A model generated the notes under the pieces. That model was given only the letters and a program-made list of their open reading frames with translations. It had not been told where the DNA came from and did not search any database. A stretch of DNA of 38,146 nucleotides, from the NCBI RefSeq assembly GCF_004348725.1, contig NZ_SMKR01000060.1, forward strand, positions 1-38,146. The letters run 5' to 3'. The position numbers and the translations under genes were made by a program. Each line of letters begins with the position of its first letter. The first letter of the stretch is position 1. This DNA comes from Kribbella turkmenica (GTDB taxonomy: Bacteria; Actinomycetota; Actinomycetes; Propionibacteriales; Kribbellaceae). Positions 11,191 through 19,273 of this stretch are shown piece after piece.

Positions 11191-12420
11191 GTGCACCAGC
11201 GTTCCGTAGTACGGGTCGGCGCGTCGCTGATCGTTGCGTCGTTGGCCCTGACTGCGTGCGGTTCACGCAGTGGCGACGACTCTGGCGGGGGCTCCGGAGA
11301 TGCGACGAAGACCGCCAAGATCGGCGTGATCGCGCCTCTGTCCGGAGACCTGTCGGCGCTGGGTCTGGGTATCCAGCACTCGGTCGAGCTGGCCGTGAAG
11401 CAGGCAAACGACTCCAACGCGATCCCGGGCTGGAAGCTCGAGGTCGACGCCAAGGACGACGAGGCCAAGCCGGACACCGGCAAGAACGCGGCCACCGCGC
11501 TGGCCAGCGACCCCGACGTCATCGGGGTCGTCGGCACGCTGAACACCAGCACCAGCCAGCAGGTCCAGCCGGTTCTCGCGCAGAAGAACATCGTCCAGGT
11601 CTCGCCGGCCAACACCGGCCCGGGGCTGACCCAGGGCGCGAACTGGCAGACCGACCCGAAGCGGCCGTACCCGACCTACTTCCGGACCTGCACCACCGAC
11701 GCGGTCCAGGGCCCGTTCGCCGCTCGCTACCTCTACGAGACGGCGAAGATCACGAAGGTCGCCACGATTCACGACAAGAAGGCGTACGGCCAGGGCCTGG
11801 TCGGCACCTTCACCGAGGAGTTCAAGAAGCTGGGTGGTCAGGTCGTCTCGGCCCAGACCATCAACCCGGACGACTCGAACTACCAGGCTGTCATCTCGGC
11901 GATCAAGCCGTCCGCACCGCAGGCCGTCTACTACGGCGGTGAGTACCCGCAGGCCGGACCTCTGTCGCAGCAGATGAAGGCCGCCGGCCTGGCCGTGCCG
12001 CTGATGGGTGGCGACGGTATCTACGACCCGAAGTTCATCACCCTGGCCGGTAAGACCGCTGACAACGACCTGGCCACCTCGGTCGGCGCGCCGGTGGACT
12101 CCCTGGAGTCGGCGAAGAAGTTCGTCGAGGACTACAACGCGGCCGGGTTCAAGGACCCGTACGCGGCGTACGGCGGCTACTCCTACGACGCGGCGAACGC
12201 GATCATCAACGCGCTGAAGGAGTCCCTGAAGGACGCCGCCGACGTCGAGTCCGCGCGGCCGAAGACCGTCGAGGCGCTCGGCAAGGTCTCGTTCGACGGA
12301 GTGACCGGCAAGGTGGCGTTCGACCAGTACGGTGACACCACGTCGAAGGTTCTGACGGTCTACAAGGTTGCCGGTGGCAAGTGGGCCACCGTCCAGACCA
12401 AGGACTTCGAAGCCAATTAA
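11191..12420 (+). CDS. livK: Branched-chain amino-acid ABC transporter, substrate-binding lipoprotein
   Basis: Periplasmic-binding-fold lipoprotein (409 aa) that delivers branched-chain amino acids or related substrates to LivHMGF. The signal peptide ends in lipobox LTAC with Cys23 as the lipid-modified residue, followed by a Ser/Gly/Asp linker. The Leu/Ile/Val-binding (type I) fold begins at AKIGVIAPLSGDLSALG. I chose GTG 11191 because GGGAGGA (11181-11187) lies just before it; the in-frame ATG at 11179 overlaps that ribosome site and has none of its own. First gene of livKHMGF. The 193-nt gap after pdtaR should hold the operon promoter; TAACCT at 11117-11122 is a possible -10, but I see no good -35. 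Substrate specificity is inferred from family and context. Confidence 0.92.
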   Translation: MHQRSVVRVGASLIVASLALTACGSRSGDDSGGGSGDATKTAKIGVIAPLSGDLSALGLGIQHSVELAVKQANDSNAIPGWKLEVDAKDDEAKPDTGKNAATALASDPDVIGVVGTLNTSTSQQVQPVLAQKNIVQVSPANTGPGLTQGANWQTDPKRPYPTYFRTCTTDAVQGPFAARYLYETAKITKVATIHDKKAYGQGLVGTFTEEFKKLGGQVVSAQTINPDDSNYQAVISAIKPSAPQAVYYGGEYPQAGPLSQQMKAAGLAVPLMGGDGIYDPKFITLAGKTADNDLATSVGAPVDSLESAKKFVEDYNAAGFKDPYAAYGGYSYDAANAIINALKESLKDAADVESARPKTVEALGKVSFDGVTGKVAFDQYGDTTSKVLTVYKVAGGKWATVQTKDFEAN

Positions 12421-12440
12421 TCGAGTCGACCTCATGCGTC

Positions 12441-12468
12441 GGGGGTGGGAGCGGATCCTCCCACCCCC
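12441..12468 (+). terminator. Hairpin between livK and livH
   Basis: Perfect 11-bp stem (12441-12451 GGGGGTGGGAG with 12458-12468) and loop CGGATC, 20 nt after the livK stop. In an operon whose binding protein is needed in excess, such a hairpin usually acts as a partial terminator or mRNA stabiliser. Confidence 0.7.
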
Positions 12469-12505
12469 GTGGCGTGTTCGGATCTGAGGCAGTTGGGAGG
12501 TCGAC

Positions 12506-13822
12506 GTGGACCAGTTCTTCCAGCAGCTCGTGAACGGGCTGACTCTGGGATCGCTGTACGCCCTGATCGCGGTCGGGTACACCGTCGTCTACGGCATCGT
12601 GCAGCTCATCAACTTCGCCCACGGCGAGGTGTTCATGATCGGTGCGTTCGGCGCACTGACCACTTACCTGTTGTTCTTCGACGGTCAGACCGGCGTGTGG
12701 ATCCTGCCGATCATGATCGTCGGCGCCATCATCGCGTCGGTCGGTACCGCGGTGGCGATGGAACGTGTCGCGTACCGTCCCCTGCGGAACGCGCCACGAC
12801 TCGCACCGCTGATCACCGCGATCGGCATCTCGGTCTTCCTGCAGGAGTTCATCCGGCTCTTCTACGAGCAGCCCGGGTGGACCGTGGTCGCGTTCGCCGT
12901 GCTGGCGGTCGCCCTCGGGTACTTCGTCGGCGCGCGGTTGTCCGGGGCCGAACTCGACAACCCGGTGACCAAGCGGTACGACCGGGCCCCGCTGCTCGGC
13001 GGGGCCGCCGGCGCGGTCGCGCTGTGGACCGTGGTCCGGCTGGTCGACCGGGACGTGTCGGTCCTGCTGGTGCCCGGCGTCATCATCGTCGGTGCCGCGG
13101 TCGGTACGGGCATCGGCCGGCTGCTGTCGGTCGCGGTCAAGGACCGGGCGCGGACCGGGATCGGCACCCTCGCCGTCTTCCAGGCGGCGGCCGTCGCGGT
13201 CGTCGGCGCGGAACTCGGCTGGGTGGTCTTCAAGACGATCATCAGCAGCATCGAGTGGCCGAGCGCCAAGCAGCGCATCCCGTTCCCGCAGATCGACGTG
13301 GTCACCGGAACGGCGCTGGACGTCGGCGGGGTGACGATCCAGCGGTCCGCGATCTTCACCGTCGTGGCGCTGGCACTGTGCGCAGTGCTGCTGTGGCTGT
13401 TCATCAACCGGACCCGGCTCGGCCGCGGCATGCAGGCGGTCTCGCAGGACCCGGACACCGCCCGGCTGATGGGTATCAACGTCGACCGGATCATCGTGGT
13501 GGCCTTCGCCCTCGGTGCCGTGCTGGCCGCGATCGCCGGGATCTCGCAGGGCTTCCAGAACAACAACATCGACTTCCGGATGGGCTTCCTGGCCGGTCTG
13601 AAGGCGTTCACCGCCGCGGTTCTCGGCGGCATCGGCAACGTGTACGGCGCTGTCGTCGGCGGACTGGTGCTCGGCGTCGTCGAGGCGATGGCCACGCAGT
13701 ACGTGCCGGGCCAGTTCGGCGGCGGTTCCTGGAAGGACGTCTGGGCGTTCGTGATCCTGATCCTGGTACTGGTCTTCAGGCCGCAGGGCCTGCTCGGAGC
13801 GAGGGTGGTGGACCGGGCATGA
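12506..13822 (+). CDS. livH: Branched-chain amino-acid ABC transporter, permease LivH (enlarged)
   Basis: Inner-membrane permease, 438 aa against roughly 290-310 for typical LivH. The N-terminal part (1-120, with INFAHGEVFMIGAF) and the C-terminal part (about 251-438, with the coupling loop GRGMQAVSQDPDTARLMGIN) match the family. Residues about 121-250 are extra and contain three or four hydrophobic segments (about 125-143, 162-180, 184-203, 218-237). Base composition and reading frame run unbroken through the insert. GTG start with GGGAGG at 12495-12500; the stop overlaps the livM ATG (ATGA). Confidence 0.92.
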   Translation: MDQFFQQLVNGLTLGSLYALIAVGYTVVYGIVQLINFAHGEVFMIGAFGALTTYLLFFDGQTGVWILPIMIVGAIIASVGTAVAMERVAYRPLRNAPRLAPLITAIGISVFLQEFIRLFYEQPGWTVVAFAVLAVALGYFVGARLSGAELDNPVTKRYDRAPLLGGAAGAVALWTVVRLVDRDVSVLLVPGVIIVGAAVGTGIGRLLSVAVKDRARTGIGTLAVFQAAAVAVVGAELGWVVFKTIISSIEWPSAKQRIPFPQIDVVTGTALDVGGVTIQRSAIFTVVALALCAVLLWLFINRTRLGRGMQAVSQDPDTARLMGINVDRIIVVAFALGAVLAAIAGISQGFQNNNIDFRMGFLAGLKAFTAAVLGGIGNVYGAVVGGLVLGVVEAMATQYVPGQFGGGSWKDVWAFVILILVLVFRPQGLLGARVVDRA

Positions 13823-15531
13823 GTGACGTGAAGACAAGTCCTGCGGCGGAGCCGCAGACGGCGCAGCCGCCGGTCCGGCCGATCGCGTGGCCTGCCGGTG
13901 TCGCCGGCGTCGTCCTGGTGATCGCCGGCTCGTTCCTGTCCTGGAGCTACGACGGCTCGATCCTGAACGATCTGTCGATCGACTTCTACCCGGGTGGCCT
14001 GCAGATCCTCGCGATCATCGCCGCCGTCCTCGCGCTGGTCCTGCTGCTCGCCGAGCGCGGCCCGCTGACGGCGATGGGGACCTGGCTGGACGCGACCCTG
14101 GGCCTGCGGGCGCTGGGTGCCGGCCTGACGCTGTACATGGCGCTGATCGTCGTCGCGATCAGCGTCGAGTCCGACGGCCTGATCAACGTCAACCCGGGCG
14201 CCTACGTCTCCCTGGCCGGTGCCGCCCTGATCCTGGCCTGCGCGTGGATGCTCCCGTTGCGGCAGTTGCGCGACCTGAGCAAGGCCAGGCTGCCGGCCTG
14301 GTCGGAGATCCTCGCCATCGCCGTGATGATGGCCGCGGTGCTGTTCGGTGCGGCGTACGCGCTGGGCCTGACGGACGCGTGGTCGTTCATCCTGTGCCTG
14401 CTGTTCTTCGCCACGGTGATCGTGGCGCTGGTCCGGACCGGGGTGATCACCTGGTTCGGGCACGTGGGGCAGCGGCACAAGAAGGTGCTCACGCTGGCGG
14501 CCTTCGTGGTCGCGTTCTTCTTCCCGTTCACCCAGGGTGGGTCGGACGCGAACATGTCGATCGCGACCCAGGTGCTGATCTTCGCGGCCACCGCGATCGG
14601 CCTGAACATCGTGGTCGGCCTGGCCGGCCTGCTGGACCTCGGCTACATCGCGTTCCTCGGGTCCGGCGCCTACGTGGCGGCGATGTTGTCGGAGTCGGCG
14701 TTCGCGACGATCGACTGGCATCCGCCGTTCCCGGTCGTGGTGCTGATCGGCGCCTGCGTGGCGGCGACGCTCGGCCTGATCATCGGGTCGCCGACGCTGC
14801 GCGTGTCCGGTGACTACCTGGCCATCGTGACGCTGGGCTTCGGCGAGATCTTCCGGTTGGCGATGTTCAACCTGGACGGCATCAACGGCCCGCTGCTGAC
14901 CAACGGCCCGAACGGCATCCCGGGGATCCCGGAGCTGCAGATCGGCGGCTTCAACTTCGGTGATGAGCACACGGTCGCCGGGCTGGAGCTGGGGCGTTTC
15001 TCGAACTACTACTTCCTGCTGCTGATCCTGATCGCGTTCGTGATCCTGGTGTTCGCCCGGCTGAACGAGAGCCGGATCGGGCGCGGCTGGGTGGCGATCC
15101 GGGAGGACGAGAAGGCCGCCGAGGCGATGGGTGTCAACGTCTTCGGCCTGAAGGTGCTGGCGTTCGCGATCGGTGCGTTCCTGGCCGGTCTGGCCGGCAC
15201 CATCAAGGCGCACCAGGACGCCGCCGTCAGCCCGGACCAGTACATCTTCCTCGAGTCCGCGTTCCTGCTGGCGGCCGTGGTGCTGGGCGGTATGGGCACC
15301 ATCGCCGGCGTGTTGCTGGGAGCAACGATCTTGAAGTTGCTGCCGGAGAAGCTGCGGTTCTTCTCGGAGTACCGGCTGATGCTGTTCGGCCTGCTGCTGG
15401 TGCTGATGATGCGGTTCCGGCCGGAGGGCCTGGTCGCCAGCAGGCGCCGCCAGCTGGAGTTCCACGAAGAGGACGAGGAACTGGCGGTCGCGGTCGAGGA
15501 AGAGCGCCTGATCGTCGAGGAGGCGAAATGA
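13819..15531 (+). CDS. livM: Branched-chain amino-acid ABC transporter, permease LivM (N-terminally extended)
   Basis: 570-aa second permease of the transporter. Residues about 222-545 are the LivM core: GLNIVVGLAGLLDLGYIAF, LRVSGDYLAIVTLGFGEI and the coupling loop GRGWVAIREDEKAAEAMGVN. The first 220 residues are additional: a short Pro-rich start, then about six hydrophobic segments (26-42, 61-77, 98-116, 129-146, 163-183, 187-205). The C-terminus is a very acidic tail (about 546-570). The start is the ATG overlapping the livH stop by 4 nt. The frame is open much further upstream through livH, but that is an antiphase shadow. The livG start overlaps its stop (ATGA). Confidence 0.93.
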   Translation: MSDVKTSPAAEPQTAQPPVRPIAWPAGVAGVVLVIAGSFLSWSYDGSILNDLSIDFYPGGLQILAIIAAVLALVLLLAERGPLTAMGTWLDATLGLRALGAGLTLYMALIVVAISVESDGLINVNPGAYVSLAGAALILACAWMLPLRQLRDLSKARLPAWSEILAIAVMMAAVLFGAAYALGLTDAWSFILCLLFFATVIVALVRTGVITWFGHVGQRHKKVLTLAAFVVAFFFPFTQGGSDANMSIATQVLIFAATAIGLNIVVGLAGLLDLGYIAFLGSGAYVAAMLSESAFATIDWHPPFPVVVLIGACVAATLGLIIGSPTLRVSGDYLAIVTLGFGEIFRLAMFNLDGINGPLLTNGPNGIPGIPELQIGGFNFGDEHTVAGLELGRFSNYYFLLLILIAFVILVFARLNESRIGRGWVAIREDEKAAEAMGVNVFGLKVLAFAIGAFLAGLAGTIKAHQDAAVSPDQYIFLESAFLLAAVVLGGMGTIAGVLLGATILKLLPEKLRFFSEYRLMLFGLLLVLMMRFRPEGLVASRRRQLEFHEEDEELAVAVEEERLIVEEAK

Positions 15532-16460
15532 CCGTCACCGATAGACCGGCCACGGACACCCGGCAGGTCGGGCAGCCGGTGCTGGAGGCCTCCGGCGTGA
15601 CCATGCGGTTCGGTGGTCTGCTGGCGGTCAACGACGTCGACCTGACCGTGCGGGAAGGCGAGATCGTCGGTCTGATCGGCCCGAACGGCGCCGGCAAGAC
15701 GACGTTCTTCAACTGCCTCACCGGACTCTACAAACCGACCGGCGGTGTGGTCCGGTTCGCCGGTACGCCGCGGAAGCCGGAGTCGGCCAAGCGCCAGGTG
15801 AGCGAGGCGGAGGACGCCGTCGCGGTCCAGCCGCTGGAGGCGCTGACGCCGTTGCCACCCAAGCCGCGGGCGGTGGTCCGGGCCGGGATGGCGCGGACGT
15901 TCCAGAACATCCGGTTGTTCGCGAACATGACCGCCCTGGAGAACGTGATGGTCGGCCGCTACTGCCGGACCAGTTCGGGCGCGCTCACCTCGATCCTGCG
16001 CGGGCCGAAGTTCCGCAAGGAGGAGGCGGCCACCCGGGAACGGGCCCAGGAACTGCTGGACTTCGTCGGTCTCGGCCGGTCCACCGAGCACCTGGCCCGG
16101 AACATGCCGTACGGCGACCAGCGCCGGCTCGAGATCGCACGGGCGCTGGCCACCGACCCGAAGCTCATCCTGCTGGACGAGCCGACGGCCGGCATGAACC
16201 CGCTGGAGACGAAGCAGGCCAGTGACCTGATCTTCAAGATCCGGGACTCGGGGCTGTCGGTCGTGGTGATCGAGCACGACATGCGGTTCATCTTCAACCT
16301 CTGCGACCGGGTGCTCTGCCTGGTCCGCGGCGAGGCCCTGATCGAAGGCACGCCGGCGGAGGTGCAGTCCGACCCGCGGGTGATCGAGGCCTACATCGGC
16401 ACCGGCGAGGACGACGAGGACGAGCCCCAGGACACGGTCACCGAGGAGGAAACCCGATGA
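15528..16460 (+). CDS. livG: Branched-chain amino-acid ABC transporter, ATPase LivG
   Basis: Cytoplasmic ABC ATPase, 310 aa, energising uptake through LivHM. Walker A GPNGAGKT is at 51-58. A longer than usual segment (about 80-105) lies between the first strands and the Q-loop region (ARTFQNIRLF). The signature is the LivG form YGDQRRLEIARAL, followed by Walker B LILLDEPTAGMNP and the switch His in VVVIEHDM. The C-terminal AYIG plus an acidic tail is LivG-like. Coupled to livM by ATGA and followed immediately by the 111-bp repeat element. Confidence 0.95.
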   Translation: MTVTDRPATDTRQVGQPVLEASGVTMRFGGLLAVNDVDLTVREGEIVGLIGPNGAGKTTFFNCLTGLYKPTGGVVRFAGTPRKPESAKRQVSEAEDAVAVQPLEALTPLPPKPRAVVRAGMARTFQNIRLFANMTALENVMVGRYCRTSSGALTSILRGPKFRKEEAATRERAQELLDFVGLGRSTEHLARNMPYGDQRRLEIARALATDPKLILLDEPTAGMNPLETKQASDLIFKIRDSGLSVVVIEHDMRFIFNLCDRVLCLVRGEALIEGTPAEVQSDPRVIEAYIGTGEDDEDEPQDTVTEEETR

Positions 16461-16464
16461 CGGC

Positions 16465-16575
16465 ACTGATGCCACGCCTCCGGCGCGGCGGGTCACGGGG
16501 CTGTTGCTCCCGGTCTTCCCCCGTCGCTCCAGTCGCTTCGCTCCCTCCACTCCTCAGTCCAGACCGGGAGGCCCC
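16465..16575 (+). repeat. 111-bp intergenic repeat element, copy 1
   Basis: Nearly identical (7 substitutions, no gaps) to 25497-25607. It begins ACTGATGCCACGCCTCCGGC and ends GGGAGGCCCC directly before the livF GTG. CTCCCGGTCT (16507-16516) pairs with AGACCGGGAG (16561-16570) across a 44-nt loop, and the 3' arm contains the livF Shine-Dalgarno. A 40-codon frame runs through it from the ATG at 16457 (overlapping the livG stop, ATGA) to the TGA at 16577-16579 (overlapping the livF start, GTGA). I do not recognise the family. Confidence 0.9.
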
Positions 16576-17292
16576 GTGACCGCGATGCTCGAGGTCCGTG
16601 ACCTGGAAGTTGCCTACGGCAAGATCGTCGCGGTGAAGAAGATCAGCTTCAGCGTGGAGCAGGGGCAGGTGGTGTCGCTGATCGGCACCAACGGCGCCGG
16701 CAAGACCACCACCCTGCGGACGATCTCCGGTCTGCTCCGGCCGACGTCGGGGGAGATCCTGTTCCAGGGCGAGCCGATCCACCACAGCGCCGCGCACGAC
16801 ATCGTCGCCAGCGGGCTGGCGCACTCGCCGGAAGGGCGGCGGATCTTCCCGAAGCTGTCGGTCGAGGAGAACCTGCTGCTCGGTGCGTTCGCCCGCAAGG
16901 ACCAGGGCGGGGTCCGCACCGACCTGGACGCGGCGTACGATTTGTTCCCGATCCTGGGGGAGCGGCGCAAGCAGCCGGCCGGGACGTTCTCCGGCGGTGA
17001 GCAGCAGATGCTGGCGATGGGCCGGGCGATGATGAGCCGGCCGAAGCTGCTGATGCTGGACGAGCCGTCGATGGGGCTGTCGCCGATCATGATGAAGCGG
17101 ATCATGTCGACGGTGACCGAGCTGCAGCGGCAGGGGACGACGATCCTGCTGGTGGAGCAGAACGCGCAGGCGGCGCTGAAGCGGGCCGACTACGGCTACG
17201 TGCTGGAGGTCGGGAAGGTCGTGCTGTCCGGCACCGGCCGGGACCTGCTGGTCAACGAGGACGTCCGCAAGGCGTACCTCGGCGAGGACTGA
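16576..17292 (+). CDS. livF: Branched-chain amino-acid ABC transporter, ATPase LivF
   Basis: Second ATPase of the liv transporter, 238 aa, normal length. Walker A GTNGAGKT is at 37-44; signature FSGGEQQMLAMGRAM and Walker B LLMLDEPSMGLSP are followed by LLVEQNAQAAL, which is diagnostic of LivF. I start it at GTG 16576, which GGGAGG (16566-16571) precedes by 4 nt. The frame stays open to 16504, but that part is the repeat element. ATG 16585 is another possible start. Unlike the other liv junctions, this one is 115 nt wide because of the repeat. Confidence 0.95.
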   Translation: MTAMLEVRDLEVAYGKIVAVKKISFSVEQGQVVSLIGTNGAGKTTTLRTISGLLRPTSGEILFQGEPIHHSAAHDIVASGLAHSPEGRRIFPKLSVEENLLLGAFARKDQGGVRTDLDAAYDLFPILGERRKQPAGTFSGGEQQMLAMGRAMMSRPKLLMLDEPSMGLSPIMMKRIMSTVTELQRQGTTILLVEQNAQAALKRADYGYVLEVGKVVLSGTGRDLLVNEDVRKAYLGED

Positions 17293-17312
17293 CCGCCACG
17301 AAGTAGTTGCCG

Positions 17313-17343
17313 AGAGCCCCGGTCCGGGTAGGGCCGGGGCTCT
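17313..17343. terminator. Bidirectional terminator between livF and the DUF554 gene
   Basis: 13-bp stem with one G-T pair (17313-17325 AGAGCCCCGGTCC with 17331-17343), loop GGGTA, followed by TTG. It sits in the 53-nt convergent gap and can serve both genes. Confidence 0.8.
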
Positions 17344-17345
17344 TG

Positions 17346-18086
17346 TCAGTTCCGGATCACCACCAGCAACTGCACCAGCAGCGGCGCGACGACCAGCGCC
17401 GGCAGCAGGTCCGCGACGGCGATCTGCTTGAGCTTCAGCAACCGCAGCGCGACCCCGATCAGCATCACCCCGCCGGTGGCGCCCAGCGCGGTCACGTGCG
17501 CCTCCGGCAGTACGTCGCCGAGCACCGCGCCGACCGCGGTCATCAGGCCCTGGAGGACGAGGACGACGAGCGCGGACGCGGTCACGCCCCAGCCGAAGGA
17601 CGCGGCGAACGCGATCGAGGCGAACCCGTCCAGCACCGCTTTGAGGAACAACTGGTCCGCGCCCCGGCCGAGCCCGTCGGACAGCGCACCGAGGAATGTC
17701 AGCGGCCCGACACAGAACACCATCGATGCCGTCACGAAGCCTTCGACGAAGGTGCTCTCGCTGTCACCCCGGCTGAACCGGTGCTGCATCCAGGCCCCGA
17801 AGTCCTCCAGCCGCTGCTCGATCCGCAGCAGCGATCCGGCGATTCCGCCGATCAGCATCGCGCCGAGCACGATCAGCACGGGCGCGCTGTCGCCGACCGC
17901 GTCACTGAGCACCGCGTCGCCGACGGTGAGTGCCGACGTGATCGCAATCAGCAGCGTGACCAGGCCGAGCGCGTCGGTGACGAGGTCGCGCGTGCGGTGA
18001 CTGAGGCGGTGGCCGATGAGTACGCCGAGTACCGATCCGGTGAGTACTGTCGCGACGTTCACGACAGTACCGATTCCGACGAACAA
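17346..18086 (-). CDS. DUF554 family membrane protein
   Basis: 246-residue integral membrane protein of the DUF554 (YdfK/YqgA-like) family, a putative transporter with no assigned substrate. The family N-terminus is visible (FVGIGTVVNVATVLTGSVLG), as are glycine-rich helices such as VTASMVFCVGPLTFLGALSDG and a C-terminal helix pair. The start is the TTG at 18086, preceded by GGAG and giving the expected N-terminus. The frame remains open to 18215, but those 43 residues are hydrophilic and unlike the family. The GTG nine codons further in would truncate the first helix. Function unknown. Confidence 0.85.
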   Translation of the reverse strand: MFVGIGTVVNVATVLTGSVLGVLIGHRLSHRTRDLVTDALGLVTLLIAITSALTVGDAVLSDAVGDSAPVLIVLGAMLIGGIAGSLLRIEQRLEDFGAWMQHRFSRGDSESTFVEGFVTASMVFCVGPLTFLGALSDGLGRGADQLFLKAVLDGFASIAFAASFGWGVTASALVVLVLQGLMTAVGAVLGDVLPEAHVTALGATGGVMLIGVALRLLKLKQIAVADLLPALVVAPLLVQLLVVIRN

Positions 18087-18113
18087 ACCTGGTCTCCGAT
18101 CAGCCCGGGCAGC

Positions 18114-18142
18114 TTTGCAAGAGACCCCGGAGGGCCTACTGT
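18114..18142 (+). promoter_or_regulatory. Probable housekeeping promoter of the GNAT gene
   Basis: TTTGCA (18114-18119), a 17-bp spacer and TACTGT (18137-18142) match a vegetative sigma-type promoter. It would give a leader of about 60 nt before the GTG at 18209. Confidence 0.5.
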
Positions 18143-18208
18143 TGCGCGAGGACGAGCGTATCCGCACGTCCCGTTCACCTCGGGGGTGGACCAGACCAGG
18201 AGGTCGCT

Positions 18209-18838
18209 GTGGCATCAGCCATCGAGGTGAGGGACGCCCAACGCGGTGATGCCGACGCCTTGGTGGCGTTGTGGCGGGAGATGGCCACCGGGGACGGGCA
18301 TCCGCCCCGGCTGCCGTCGACGCCGTCGGCCGCCGCCGTCGAGGTTGCTGTCGGCAAACACCTGGACGACCCGTTCGGCCGGCTGCTGGTCGGCGAGCTG
18401 GACGGCGCCGTCCACGCGATGGCCTACCTGCGCCGGACGGCGATCAGCCCGCTGCACGACGACTTCACCGTGACGGTGGAGTACCTGCACGTCAGCGACG
18501 AGGCCCGCCGGCACGGCCTGGGCAAGGCGTTGATCGCGGAGGCGGCCGCCTGGGCCGAGCACGAGAACTGCGCCCACCTGGCCGCGGTCGCACCGGCGAT
18601 CGCGCGGGAGGCGAACCGGTTCCTCGCCCGGCTGGGTCTCGGTCAGGCCGGCGTACTGCGGTTCGCGGCCACGCATACCGTCCGTCGCCGGCTGGCGGCC
18701 GAGCACGCGCCGAACCTGCTGGCGCTGCTGTCGTCGCGACGGTCCGCGATCGCCCGCCGCGCGCAGCTGGCCCGCCCGCTCCCGGCCGACGCCACCGACG
18801 TCAGGTACCCGGCGGCGCCGGGATCAGCTGGCACGTGA
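18209..18838 (+). CDS. GNAT family N-acetyltransferase
   Basis: 209-residue acyl-CoA-dependent acetyltransferase. The GNAT core spans about 5-150: IEVRDAQRGDADALVALW, then the acetyl-CoA pyrophosphate loop RRHGLGKALI preceded by the strand VEYLHVSDEA. About 50 extra C-terminal residues are Arg/Ala-rich. GTG start with AGGAGG at 18198-18203. Its 3' end overlaps the convergent thioesterase gene by 38 nt. The acceptor substrate is unknown. Confidence 0.85.
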   Translation: MASAIEVRDAQRGDADALVALWREMATGDGHPPRLPSTPSAAAVEVAVGKHLDDPFGRLLVGELDGAVHAMAYLRRTAISPLHDDFTVTVEYLHVSDEARRHGLGKALIAEAAAWAEHENCAHLAAVAPAIAREANRFLARLGLGQAGVLRFAATHTVRRRLAAEHAPNLLALLSSRRSAIARRAQLARPLPADATDVRYPAAPGSAGT

Positions 18839-19220
18839 TCCGCGCGGTGCAGACCCGCTTGTCCCGCTCGTCGGTGACGACGACCTCGTACGACGTGGTC
18901 GTCCGGCCGAGGTAGATCGGCGTGGCGACGCCGGTGACGACGCCGTCGCGGACCGCGCGGTGGTGGGTGGCGTTGATGTCGACCCCGACCGCGACCTTGC
19001 CGTACGTCGCCGCGTGCAGCGCGGAGCCGATCGAGCCGAGACTCTCCGCGAGCACGCAGGACGCGCCGCCGTGCAGCAGCCCGTACGGCTGGGTGTTGCC
19101 CTTGACCGGCATGGTCGCGACCACCCGCTCCGGTGCAGCCTCGGTGACAACGATTCCCATCAGCTGGAGGAGAGTGCCCTCCAGGCCCATGCCCGGTCCC
19201 AGGTTCATCTGATCAGTCAC
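18801..19220 (-). CDS. Hotdog-fold acyl-CoA thioesterase (PaaI-like)
   Basis: 139 residues with the PaaI-type hotdog signature His50-Gly-Gly followed by the catalytic-type Glu59 (LLHGGASCVLAES), then VGVDINATHHRAV and the closing strand. The family hydrolyses aromatic or aliphatic acyl-CoA. It starts at GTG 19220, with TAGTCT 6 nt upstream, and diverges from polA across 53 nt. Its tail overlaps the GNAT gene. A thioesterase beside polA fits my recollection of other actinobacteria. Confidence 0.87.
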   Translation of the reverse strand: MTDQMNLGPGMGLEGTLLQLMGIVVTEAAPERVVATMPVKGNTQPYGLLHGGASCVLAESLGSIGSALHAATYGKVAVGVDINATHHRAVRDGVVTGVATPIYLGRTTTSYEVVVTDERDKRVCTARITCQLIPAPPGT

Positions 19221-19226
19221 GGGAGC

Positions 19227-19232
19227 AGACTA
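19227..19232 (-). promoter_or_regulatory. Leaderless -10 element of the thioesterase gene
   Basis: On the minus strand TAGTCT lies 6 nt before the GTG at 19220. It is 29 nt from the polA -10 on the other strand, so the two divergent promoters must share their upstream sequence. Confidence 0.5.
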
Positions 19233-19261
19233 CGCGTGCGAGAACTGTCCCAGGGAACCAC

Positions 19262-19267
19262 TAGAGT
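19262..19267 (+). promoter_or_regulatory. Leaderless -10 element of polA
   Basis: TAGAGT lies 6 nt before the GTG at 19274. There is no Shine-Dalgarno, so this spacing is what supports that start over the in-frame ATG at 19301. Confidence 0.5.
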
Positions 19268-19273
19268 CGGTAC

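Noticed and set aside
12445..13818. In-frame extension of livM upstream through the whole of livH
   Set aside because: livH is the clear gene there; the extension has no stop only because of third-position GC. The ATG overlapping the livH stop gives a normal start.
16504..16575. Extra N-terminal residues of LivF encoded by the repeat element
   Set aside because: Nearly the same residues would precede the unrelated permease at 25608. They come from the repeat, and the Shine-Dalgarno lies inside this stretch.
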